A stretch of DNA of 64,000 nt from Branchiostoma floridae (lineage: Eukaryota; Chordata; Leptocardii; Amphioxiformes; Branchiostomatidae): assembly GCF_000003815.2 (NCBI RefSeq), contig NC_049986.1, forward strand, positions 2,042,696 to 2,106,695. Reading direction: 5' to 3'. Below, piece by piece: positions 1-9,305 of this stretch. The notes under the pieces are model-generated. The model was not told the DNA's origin. It saw nothing but the letters and a program-made list of their open reading frames with translations, and searched no databases. The translations under genes and the position numbers were made by a program. Each line of letters opens with the position of its first letter. The stretch's first letter is position 1.

Positions 1-332
1 TTCTTCCGAAACGAGCAAAACCTGCCATTTTCTCGCCATGAACAACCGTCCTATGCAGGGCGACACTCTGCCACCAAACTCAGTTTTGCACCCTCACGGT
101 GCCAGCAACCACCAGGCACGAATAACTAGAGGCCCGCACATGCGCGCTGATTCCTTCGCCAGGATGCAAACGCACCATGTACAAAGATTCTTTATTCACC
201 GGTGCTCCGTCTTTAACCACTTTAGAGTGACCACAAACATCCCAGCACAAACCACTGGACCCCAATACACGAGTGCCGTTTCCCAGCATGAAACTCCCAT
301 CGTACGCGATTAGAGGCTCCCTGGCCGCCACT
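1..332. repeat. Degenerate satellite-like units (left flank of LINE)
   Basis: Diverged pieces of the array seen at 3,437-5,960 can be read here: 'gaggcccgcacatgcgcgc' near 130-148 and 'cgattagaggctc' near 307-319 both match the array consensus. The array therefore probably continued across the LINE insertion. No convincing gene is seen. Confidence 0.55.
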
Positions 333-3300
333 TTGAAACTTTGAAACTTTATTAGAATAACCATTAGCGGTGGACCCTAGGGTCCACCGCTAGTCTTCCT
401 GGTATTCATTCACAGAGACAATACATTATACAAACATGGTTGGCAACTAGACAAGTCACAAACACATCTAAATCAATAACATATTTACAATATACATAAT
501 TTAAAAATTGACAATCCTGTCGCACAGTGCTTGTAACTACTGGTGGAAGTATTTGTGCAAACCATCCTTAAACACTCTCAGGGATTGTGTGGATTGCATG
601 ACAATTGGAAGGTTATTCCACACTCTGACAGCCCTGTACATGAAACACTTCATCAGTGCGTTAGTTCTAGGTTTCTCTAACAGAAAAGATTTTTAGCAGC
701 AAAACGGGTTCTGTAACTATGCAAGTTGTTGACCGAACGCAGTTGCCTACTGATACAAATAGGTTCGTTTGTGAGTGTTATCCTTTTAAATGTTGTCATG
801 GTGTTTATTGACAATCTCGTGTGCACAGGTTTCCACTGTGGCTTCGACTGAAACAGACGAGTTGCCTTGTTCTGCATTCGTTGCAGAAGGTTTATGTTAG
901 TTTTAGTTGTGCATGACCAAACTGGGCTGCAATAATCGATGTGTGATAGTACAAGGCATTCTATTACAATTTTTAACAATGTTTGATCCATAAGGTATGC
1001 GCATCTTTTGATCATCCCCAGTGATCTAGCCATTTTCTTAGATGTTAATTTTGTGTGAGTATTCCAGGTAAGGCACTCATCTACTGTCGAACCAAGTAGT
1101 TTTACCTCTGAGACCTGTTCGATAACCTTACCATTTGCAGTTAGTGTGAGTTTGGGTTTAGCAGACATTTTGGGCTTGCTCCCCAGTACAATACATTTTG
1201 TTTTTGAAGTGTTCAAGAAAAGCCGGTTCACTCTAACCCAGCTACAGATGTTGTTTACCTCTGTCTGTAGATTATGTGAGATAGTTTCAATAGAAGGAGC
1301 GCATATGTAGGCTGATGTGTCATCAGCATACATATCCGCTGTGGCCTGAGTGATGGCAAGCGGTAGATCATTAGTATAAATGGTAAAAAGAAGGGGCCCT
1401 AAACAGCTCCCCTGGGGCACACCGCAAGGCAGTTCCTTAAAGGAAGAGTTTGTTCCATTGATGTGAACACATTGTTCTCTTCCCGTCAGGTAACTTGCCA
1501 TCCATTTGGTGGTAGATTCATCAAAGCCATAACATGCTAATTTCGAAAGTAGACAGTTGTGATCAACAAGGTCGAAAGCTGCAGAGAAATCGAGGAAGAT
1601 GGCGCCTACCAGTTTCCCCTGATCTATACTGTGGTACCAATCATCTACCATGTGCAGCAGTGCAGTACAGGTTGAATGGTTCTTCCTGTATGCATGCTGA
1701 TTCTCAGACATAAGTGAATTCTTCGAGAAATAGTCTGACACTTGTTTGCAAACAATACGTTCCATTATCTTACTAGTGGTAGGAAGAAGGCTAATAGGTC
1801 TGCTGTTAGCGCCGCAGAAGGGTTCTGTAGTGGACTTAGGAATAGGTACCACTTTAGCCTTCTTCCATTCACTTGGATAGACTGAGGTTACAAATGATAA
1901 ATTAATAATGTAACAGAGGGGAGTAGAAACATGCTCTGCTGCAATTCTCAGTAGCTTATTGTCCATGTTATCCAGTCCAGCTGCTTTTCCTTCTGGCAGG
2001 GCCAGTAGGAGTTGGTACACTTCCTCTCTGTTCACTTGTCTGAATTCAAAGTTGCAGTCCTTGCCCGCCATGATGTTCTCTTCAATCAGGTGAAGCACAG
2101 TGTTGTCGGGTTGTTTTTCCATTCCTTGTCGCAAGGTGTTGACTTTGTGGAGAAAGAAGGCGTTGAAATGTTCTGCAATGTCCTTGGGTTTTGTAAGGTA
2201 AGTTCCCCCTTGTTCAACCACACCGGTTGCGCGTTTAGATCCCTTTCCGAGAATGCCGTTTAAGGTTTTCCACATTGCTTTAGGTTCGTTTTTATTTTCT
2301 TCTAACTTTTCTTTGTAGTATGTTGCCTTCTTTTTCCTATTAAGCTTCACAACTGCGTTTCGGAGTTTCTTGTAGACCTGGATGTCGGACTGTAGACCCG
2401 AGATGACGGATTCCCTCCTGGCCTCGTCCCGAAGACGCATCAGTTCCCTGAGCTCCTCGTCCAGCCATGCCACTGGATTCGACTTCTGTTGTTGTTTTTT
2501 CATGGGAGCGTGCTGGTCTGCAATCTCGTTGAACATGACAGTGAAGAGATGAAGTGCTTCATCGACATCTTGTTCATCCTGTACAAGATGCCATGGTGCC
2601 AACTCGATGTCATTCAGAAAGTCCTCAGGGCAGAACCTCCGAAAGGACCTCTTGTGTACTACCCTTGCCTGTGCTCTGGGAACCTTGGTTTTTCTCGAGA
2701 TGTAGACTATGTTGTGATCTGAAAAACCGACAGGAACAGACCTAGCTGGAGTACATCTGTCTTTACAGTTTGTGAAGACAAGATCAATGCAAGTAGCAGT
2801 CCGACGGTTATTCTTGTTTACACTTATTCTCGTTGGTACTTTCACTACTTGGGACAAGTTACAACTTGTTGCTACATCTGCTAGGTGTTCCCTCATAGGG
2901 CAGAGTTGATAGACCCAGTCAATGTTAATATCGCCCATAACAAAGACTTCTGAATTGGTATCAGTAGCTCTGTCAACAGATTCAAGGATGTCATTAAGAT
3001 ATTGCATTCCTGTTCTTGGCGGCCTATAGATACAGCTTAGCAATATCGGTCTAGTTTGTGGTAAGCGTACCTCAATCCACAGCATCTCAGTGTTGTTCTT
3101 CTCCAGATCTGTCCTATGCTTCCATGGCAGTCCGTCCCGAACCAAGAAAGCCACTCCGCCTCCATGCCTGTTTCGGTCCTTTCTGAGAACTGTCCAGCCA
3201 TCTGCACCCAGTTCTTGATCACTGATGCTTGGATCTAAGTGGGTTTCAGAGAGTCCGAAAACGTGGAAGCCGTTGTCGTCGAGCAGCTCTCTCAGATCGC

Positions 3301-3436
3301 AGGTCTTGCTGCTCCAGCTGCAGATGTTTAGGTGTCCTATGTGTAGCCCTTTCTGTGGAAGGTTGAGCCGAGCAGGGCCCGGGTTGTTGTGTATGTCCCC
3401 GCAAAGAAGGAGAAGAATGACGACAAACACAGTCAC
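333..3436 (-). mobile_element. CR1/L2-group non-LTR retrotransposon inserted in the array
   Basis: The element runs right to left. It has an endonuclease-reverse transcriptase ORF, a 3' UTR with a perfect palindrome (365-392), an AATAAA-like signal and a short tail of TTTCAAAG-type repeats (about 333-352). The right boundary near 3,436 is where sequence returns to the ~120 bp array consensus ('cagtgatcgcacac'), so the 5' end appears truncated just upstream of the 2A-like motif. No clean target-site duplication is visible, as expected for an insertion into a repetitive target. CR1/L2 is inferred from the EN-RT order, the lack of RNase H and the short-repeat tail rather than poly(A). Confidence 0.85.
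365..392. other. Perfect 28-nt palindrome in the LINE 3' UTR
   Basis: The two 14-nt halves (TAGCGGTGGACCCT and its complement) pair perfectly, about 15-30 nt from the element's tail. CR1/L2-type reverse transcriptases are known to recognise 3' hairpins and short tail repeats, so this is a good candidate recognition structure; that role is inference. Confidence 0.7.
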
Positions 3437-3511
3437 GCAGTGATCGCACACTAACACTGAGTGCAGCAAACACGACGCACGAACGACCAGAAACCCACAC
3501 ATGCGCGCCAT
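677..3511 (-). CDS. Endonuclease-reverse transcriptase ORF, chimeric start and frameshifted C-terminus
   Basis: The 944-codon ORF copies element RNA into DNA at a nicked target (LINE mechanism). In order: a hydrophobic stretch (residues ~27-36) leading into GDIHNNPGP, a 2A-like motif with His where the consensus has Glu; an exonuclease-endonuclease-phosphatase domain with SETHLD, GDINIDW and SDHNIV motifs (residues ~70-270); and a reverse transcriptase with GVPQGS and catalytic YADD. The first ~26 residues, including the only upstream ATG, are encoded by satellite sequence and not by the element. At the 3' end the frame stops at 677, but a typical RT C-terminus (WNNLP motif, stop at 537-539) continues in another frame. 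The switch falls at a run of five A on the coding strand (690-694), so one indel probably broke it. Likely inactive or assembly-affected. Confidence 0.85.
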   Translation of the reverse strand: MARMCGFLVVRASCLLHSVLVCDHCVTVFVVILLLLCGDIHNNPGPARLNLPQKGLHIGHLNICSWSSKTCDLRELLDDNGFHVFGLSETHLDPSISDQELGADGWTVLRKDRNRHGGGVAFLVRDGLPWKHRTDLEKNNTEMLWIEVRLPQTRPILLSCIYRPPRTGMQYLNDILESVDRATDTNSEVFVMGDINIDWVYQLCPMREHLADVATSCNLSQVVKVPTRISVNKNNRRTATCIDLVFTNCKDRCTPARSVPVGFSDHNIVYISRKTKVPRAQARVVHKRSFRRFCPEDFLNDIELAPWHLVQDEQDVDEALHLFTVMFNEIADQHAPMKKQQQKSNPVAWLDEELRELMRLRDEARRESVISGLQSDIQVYKKLRNAVVKLNRKKKATYYKEKLEENKNEPKAMWKTLNGILGKGSKRATGVVEQGGTYLTKPKDIAEHFNAFFLHKVNTLRQGMEKQPDNTVLHLIEENIMAGKDCNFEFRQVNREEVYQLLLALPEGKAAGLDNMDNKLLRIAAEHVSTPLCYIINLSFVTSVYPSEWKKAKVVPIPKSTTEPFCGANSRPISLLPTTSKIMERIVCKQVSDYFSKNSLMSENQHAYRKNHSTCTALLHMVDDWYHSIDQGKLVGAIFLDFSAAFDLVDHNCLLSKLACYGFDESTTKWMASYLTGREQCVHINGTNSSFKELPCGVPQGSCLGPLLFTIYTNDLPLAITQATADMYADDTSAYICAPSIETISHNLQTEVNNICSWVRVNRLFLNTSKTKCIVLGSKPKMSAKPKLTLTANGKVIEQVSEVKLLGSTVDECLTWNTHTKLTSKKMARSLGMIKRCAYLMDQTLLKIVIECLVLSHIDYCSPVWSCTTKTNINLLQRMQNKATRLFQSKPQWKPVHTRLSINTMTTFKRITLTNEPICISRQLRSVNNLHSYRTRFAAKNLFC

Positions 3512-5960
3512 TTCCTTTCTGTGAAAACGCCCGCTATGTGCAAAGGACGCAGACTCTCTGACTCACGCTACTCCTATGAGTCCCATGAAGCACCCACTAA
3601 CAATGCAGCCAACGCCCAGCACCATCAGCAGCCCGCACACGCGTACCATTTTCTCCCTGTGAAAACACCCGCCGTGTGCGATCAGACTCTCTGACCAACG
3701 CTACTCAGCAATTGCACACTATCAACCGTGCAACCAATACCAAGCACAAACGACCAGATCTAGAAACTCGCATGACATCTTCTTCCTATGAAACACCCGT
3801 CATGCGCGGAAAAACTCTCTGATCAACGCTACTCAGTGATCGCATACTAACAGAGCAGCAAACAGCAAGCACAAACAATCAGTGGCCCGCACATGCGTGC
3901 CATTTTCTTTCCGGACTCTGGAAACACCCGCCACGTGCGGAAAGACTCTCTGAACAACGCTACTCAGTGATCGCATACTAACAGAGCAGCAAACAGCAAG
4001 CACAAACAATCAGTGGCCCGCACATGCGTGCCATTTTCTTTCCGGACTCTGGAAACACCCGCCACGTGCGGAAAGACTCTCTGAACAACGCCACTCAGTG
4101 AGCTCACACTAACCATGCAGCAAACACCGAGCACAGCCGATCAGCGGCCCAAACATGCGTTCCCTTTTCTTCTTGTCAAAACACCCGCCAAGTGCGGAAA
4201 TACTCTCTGACCAACGGCACCGCTACTCAGTGATCGCACACTAACAGTGCAAGAAACACCAAGCACAAACGATCAGAGGCCCTCACCTGCCACCTGCATG
4301 CCCTTTTTTCCCTATGAACACACCTGCCATTCGCGGGAAAACTCTCTGATCAATGCTACTCAGTAATCGCACCCTAACAGTGCAACAAACACCGAGCACA
4401 AATGACCAGAGGCCCGCCCATGCGCGCCATTTCACCCCTATGAAAACACCCGGCATGCGCTGAAAGACTCTGACCAACTTTACTCATTGATCGCACACTA
4501 ACAGTGCAACAAACACCAAGCACAATCGGAAGCCCGCACATACACGCCATTTCATTCCTGTGAAAACACCCACAATGTGCGGAAAGACTCTCTGATCAAC
4601 GCTACTCAGTGATCGCACACTAACAGTGCAGCAAACACCGAGCACCAACAATTAGAGGCTCGCACCTGCGCGTCGCTTCATTCCTGTGAAAACAGCCGCC
4701 ATATGCGGAAAGACTCTCCGATCAACGCTACTCAGTGATCGCACACAGTAACAGTGCAACAAACACCGAGCACAATCGGAGGCCCGCACATACGCGCCGT
4801 TTCATTCCTGTGAAAACACCCGCCATGTGCGGAAAGACTCTCCGATCAACGCTACTCAGTGATCGCACACTAACAGTGCAACAAACACCGGGCACCTACG
4901 ATCAGAAACCCGCACATGCACGTCGTTTCATTTCTGTGAAAACACCCGCCATGTGCGGAAAGACTCTCCGATCAACGCTACTCAGTGATTGCACACTAAC
5001 AGTGCAGCAAACACCGGGCACCTACGATCAGAAGCCCGCACATGCACGTCGTTTCATTTCTGTGAAAACACCCGCCATGTGCGGAAAGACTCTCCGATCA
5101 ACGCTACTCAGTGATTGCACACTAACAGTGCAGCAAACACCGAGCACCAACCATCAGAGGCCCGCACATGCGCGCCGTTCCATTCCTATGGCTATGAAAA
5201 CACCCGCCATGTGCGGAAAGACTCTCTGATCAACGCTACTCGGTGATCGCACACTAACTGTGCAGCCAACACCGAGTACAATCAGAAGCCCGCACATGCG
5301 CGCCATTTCATTCCCGTGAAAGCACCCGCCATGTACGGAAAGACTCTCTGATCAACGCTACTCAGTGATCGCACACTAACAGTGCAGCAAACACCGAGCA
5401 CAATCAGAAGCCCGCACATGCGCGCCGTTTCATTTCTGTAAAAACACCCGCCATGTGCGGAAAGACGCTCTCATCAACGCTACTCAGTGATTGCACACTA
5501 ACAGTGCAGCAAACACCGAGCACCAACCATCAGAGGCCCGCACATGCGCGCCGTTCCATTCCTATGGCTATGAAAACACCCGCCATGTGCGGAAAGACTC
5601 TCTGATCAACGCTACTCAGTGATCGCACACTAACAGTGCAGCAAACACCGAGCACAGTCAGAAGCCCGCACATGCGCGCCGTTTCATTTCTGTGAAAACA
5701 CCCGCCATGTGCGGAAAGACTCTCCGATCAACGCTACTCAGTGATCGCACCCTAACAGTGCATCAAACACCAAGCACCAACGATCGGAGGCCCGCACATG
5801 CGCGCCGTTTCACCCCCATGAAAACACCCGCCATGCGCGGAAAAACTCTCTGATCAACGTTACTCAGTGATCGCACACTAACAGTGCACCAAACACCAAG
5901 CACCAACGATCAGAGGCCCGCACATGCGCGCCGTTTCACCAGCTGAAAAAAAAACACGCC
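3437..5960. repeat. Satellite-like tandem array, ~119-126 bp unit
   Basis: About 20 units carry the core elements 'ctactcagtgatcgcacac', 'gcccgcacatgcgcgcc' and 'acacccgccatgtgcgg'. Unit length varies (126 bp at 4,862-5,113, nearer 119 bp around 5,350-5,480). Copies from ~4,600 to 5,900 are more alike than those at 3,440-4,300, so the right part is younger. Some stretches are open for several units (4,735-5,229 on +), but the varying unit length breaks the frame elsewhere, so it is not called coding. Confidence 0.9.
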
Positions 5961-6299
5961 AACACGAAACCTCTCCGGACCTCGCTACTCGGTGTTCTCA
6001 CGGTATAAAAGAACCATCAAACACCAAGCAGGAGCGACCGAGAACGATCCGTACATGCGCTGTTTTCTCCAAAATATAGTACAAAACGGACCAAAACACA
6101 CCTTCTTTCCTCGTGATTTAAGGAGACTCCCCTCAGCGATAGAAACTGCCAACGCTGCTCTCAGGCTGTGGTTCCTTAGACGACTGCATTCCTTAATAGT
6201 CCAGGTCTGTGTCGCCGTCACTGTGTCAACACAAGCACAACTTTACAAACAACAACGGTAAAAGAAAATATCCCTAATTAGAGGGAACCAAACACTTCA
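5961..6299. other. Array edge, no gene seen
   Basis: Sequence decays away from the array consensus (for example 'catcaaacaccaagcaggag' near 6,015). Both strands have short open frames but no recognisable domain or splice structure. Confidence 0.4.
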
Positions 6300-8000
6300 A
6301 AACAGCAACAACAGACATAAAGACAAAATATCTGAGGGGAATCCCGCCTCAAATCGATGTCACCAAATACGTGCACGCCTCCCTGAAAAAACCAAAGCCG
6401 TGCGCTCCGTGACGGCTGTCGTCTAGTGTCGATGCCGCGAAGAACTGCCGTATGTGTCGGGAATGCTCGGCTTGCTGGCTCCAACGCTCTGTCGCAGCTT
6501 GCTGCACCTCGGTCGCGATGTGGTAGTCACCTTCCTCGGCACAGGAGAGCTGGAAACCGGGCTGATCTGCTAAGAAAACAACACGTTTAGAACACAAGTA
6601 TCAACTAAAGACAAAGCAAATGCAAATCAAGCACGAGCGAACCGAGCGAAAGCCCGACACCAAAGATATGCAAAACAACACGTGTACACATTAACCACCC
6701 CAAACCATTGTTCCCAGGAAAACATAATTGGACAAAAAAACACAAACGTTTGTTACCGCATTTTCGCCCCAAACCTGCCGTATCTTTAACATCCGACGTT
6801 TCGACCCGCCAGGTAGGACTCTTCCGCCCTTTCAAAATGTGAAGAGGCCGCCAAAAGTCTGTCAGAGCTTGCTGCATCTCAGTCGCGCTGTGGTAGTCGC
6901 CTTCCTCGGCCTGGGAGAGCTGGAATCCGGGCTGAGCTGCTAAGAAAACAACACGTTCAGACCAGAAATTCTGAACCTACAGTAAAGCAGCTAAACCCAA
7001 CTCGAGCATTCACCCTCCACGCTGGCACACACCTCACGTGGTCACAAAAGGGGATCCTGTCACGAGTTTCCCTCCCTTCCTAAGAACAAAACCTCCTACG
7101 TTCCGTTCCAAACAAAAGATAATGAAATTCCCACCCAGTCAACTAAGGCAAACAAATGCAAATCAAGCAGTAAAAACCGGGAGAAAACCCGACACCAAAG
7201 ATATGCAAAACAACACGTGAACAACGACACCCAAACGAGTGTTCCCAGAAAAGCAGAATTCGACACATACAACAATGTACGTTACCGCATTTTCCACCCA
7301 AACCTGCCATATCTCAGCCATCCTGAAGTTTTCCCCCCACTATGTGGGACTCGTCCGTCCATTCGCTACGTGGAGATGGTCTGCCCAAGGTCTGCCGGAG
7401 CTTCTGGTTCCATCGCCCCGCCGTTACTTGCTGCACAGCTGAACCTCAGAAATTGTCTTCCTCCGTCAAACTGGAGTCTATGCTGCCTCCCTGTGTGCTT
7501 ATCGACAAAATACCCAGTCAACTAAAAGCAAACAAATGCAAATCAAGCACGTGCAAACCAGGCGAAAGCTCGACACCAAAGATATGCAAAACAACACGTG
7601 AACAAAACGGCACACAAACCATTGTTCCTAGAAATGCAGAATTCGACAAATACCACAACGTATGTTACCGCATTTTCCACCCAAACCTGCCGTATATCCA
7701 CCGTCCTGAAATTTGACCCCACTAGGTAGAACACTAGGACTCTTCCGTCCTTTCGATGCGTGGAGAGGGTCTGGTCCGCCGGAGCTTCTGGATCCCTCGC
7801 CCCGCCGTTACTTGCTTCACAGCCGAACCTCCGAAGTTGTCTTCCTCCCACTGGTAATCCGGAGTCTAGGCTGCAACACTGCGTGCTCCTCCGGCACAAA
7901 ACCCGCCCGGCGGCGAGAAACGTGGTCGTGAAACCGCAAGCGGCGGAGACCTGGTCGTCCATCGCCAGGCGACCTCGGCGTTGCGGATGAATCCAACAAG
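6300..8000. repeat. Four degenerate tandem units of ~0.4-0.5 kb
   Basis: Three copies of 'gatatgcaaaacaacacgtg' lie at about 6,666, 7,200 and 7,581. Each is preceded by 'aaatgcaaatcaagca' and followed by 'ttaccgcattttc', with 'aggactcttccg'-like and 'gttacttgct'-like blocks further on. Each of the three has an ATGCAAAT octamer, the binding site of POU/Oct factors, but conservation here may only reflect duplication. The units end in a GC-rich stretch near 7,900. Confidence 0.65.
6349..6942 (-). other. Duplicated exon-like segments (unrecognised)
   Basis: On the minus strand, two segments each start after the same acceptor-like sequence 'gttttcttag' (near 6,572 and 6,942) and read 'QPGFQLSCAEEGDYHIATE' and 'QPGFQLSQAEEGDYHSATE' followed by 'QQA'. 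The GDY..A....QQA pattern resembles a TPR helix pair, but two weak repeats are not enough to name a family. Synonymous-looking differences hint at past coding function. No complete gene can be built, and the other two tandem units do not keep the frame, so this may be a decayed gene. Confidence 0.3.
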
Positions 8001-8099
8001 AGGCAGTAGGGTGATCATCCCTTGTACTTATATGGTTGTGAGAATCATGTGATTCAGGATCAACCAATGAGCGCACAGTGAAGATAATGTTTTCTTTTG

Positions 8100-8560
8100 G
8101 CCTCCTGACGTGACCTTCCGTGACCCCGCACAGAGCCACACCTGTGCGCGTCAGCCGGAGAGTTAATTGAATCAAAGACCTAGCCAATCAGCGAAGAGGA
8201 GGCCAAAGGCTAATTAATATTCATAAGCGGGGCCTCATGATCCCGTATATAGCAGTGTTCCCGCCAGGGGGAGCGCGGAGCGAAGCCCGCCTAAGGCTCT
8301 CGCATTTTAGACTATTCAGAAGGCTTTGTATTGTATCAGTTCTTAGGGGCATATCTATGATAATCGCAGTCACTTAACTTCTCTTCAGGAGTTTAGCGTA
8401 ACACTATTTCAGGTCAAACCGTCAAAGGCAACTAAAAACAAACTTTAACGTTACTGAGTTCAACAGTACTTATAACTTGTTATCCGAAGTTGAAACGCTA
8501 GCGATGGTATTTTCGCTGCGCTGTTAGCTCCGTGCGACTGTTGTTGACGGCCTTATAACG
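8100..8560. repeat. Direct duplication, copy 1
   Basis: Matches 8,725-9,305 along its length, sharing 'cattttagactatt', 'gctaattaatattcataagc' and 'gttgttgacgg' in the same order, with many point changes and small indels. No ORF is shared between the copies. Confidence 0.8.
8184..8252 (+). promoter_or_regulatory. CCAAT and TATA-like promoter module
   Basis: A CCAAT box in the context 'agccaatcagcg' (8,184-8,188) is followed 58 nt later by TATATAG (8,246-8,252), a spacing usual for RNA polymerase II core promoters. The second copy keeps CCAAT (8,812-8,816) but has lost the TATA. No downstream gene was recognised, so this is only a candidate. Confidence 0.3.
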
Positions 8561-8724
8561 GTATATTTTGCACCCCTGTACCCTGGTATGAGTAACATTT
8601 GGTATAGATAGGCATAAGATAGTTGGTAAAATGATCCAAGTAAAATTTTTGGCATAAAGTACTGTAAAAGGCTTAATTACAGCACTTTTTTTAGGGGAAA
8701 TTGGTTTTCTTTCGTTCTCCATGC

Positions 8725-9305
8725 CATGACCTTTCGGACGTTCACTCCACAGAGCCGACATCTGCACCTGCGTCTAGCCGGCAGGAAGAGTTAATTCAAT
8801 TAATGGTTCAGCCAATCAGCGAAGAGGAAAGCAAAGGCTAATTAATATTCATAAGCGGGACCACACAATACGTTAACTTGAAGACTCAAGCCGTACAGAC
8901 TTCTCGACAGGATTTTTTCAAAGCGTCGGACAGGGGTCCGGGGGCCGCCGAATGTCCCTGGCGGGGTCCAGGGGCAGGGCCACTGTGGGGGGACCCAGGT
9001 GGGCGAAGCCCCCCTGGAAGCTCTTGCATTTTAGACTATTGAGAAGGCTTCTTTTATCAGTTTTTTAGGGCCATATCTACGATAATCGTAGCAGTCACTT
9101 ACTTCTCTTCAGCAGTTTGACTTTAAAATATTTCGGGTCAAAGCTTCAAAGACAACTAAAACCTCACAAACAACAAACTTTACTTAGCTCAACAGTATAC
9201 AAAAATATTGTACGGGTTGCCATCCTTAGTTGAAGTGCTTATTTATAGCGCTAGTATCTTCGCTGCGCCGTTAGCCGCCGTGCGACTTTTGTTGACGGTC
9301 TGATA
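8725..9305. repeat. Direct duplication, copy 2
   Basis: Second copy of 8,100-8,560. It carries an extra GC-rich insert at about 8,925-9,020 ('gggtccgggggccgcc', 'gggcgaagcccccctgg') where copy 1 has only a short 'gggagcgcggagcgaagccc' stretch. Confidence 0.8.

Noticed and set aside
4735-5229. 164-codon plus-strand ORF with 42-residue repeats in the satellite
   Set aside because: It stays open only where units happen to be 126 bp; neighbouring units of ~119 bp break the frame, and no codon-level constraint is seen.
7543-8187. 214-codon minus-strand ORF
   Set aside because: Runs across degenerate tandem units and GC-rich sequence, with no domain, no splice context and no conservation of the frame between units.
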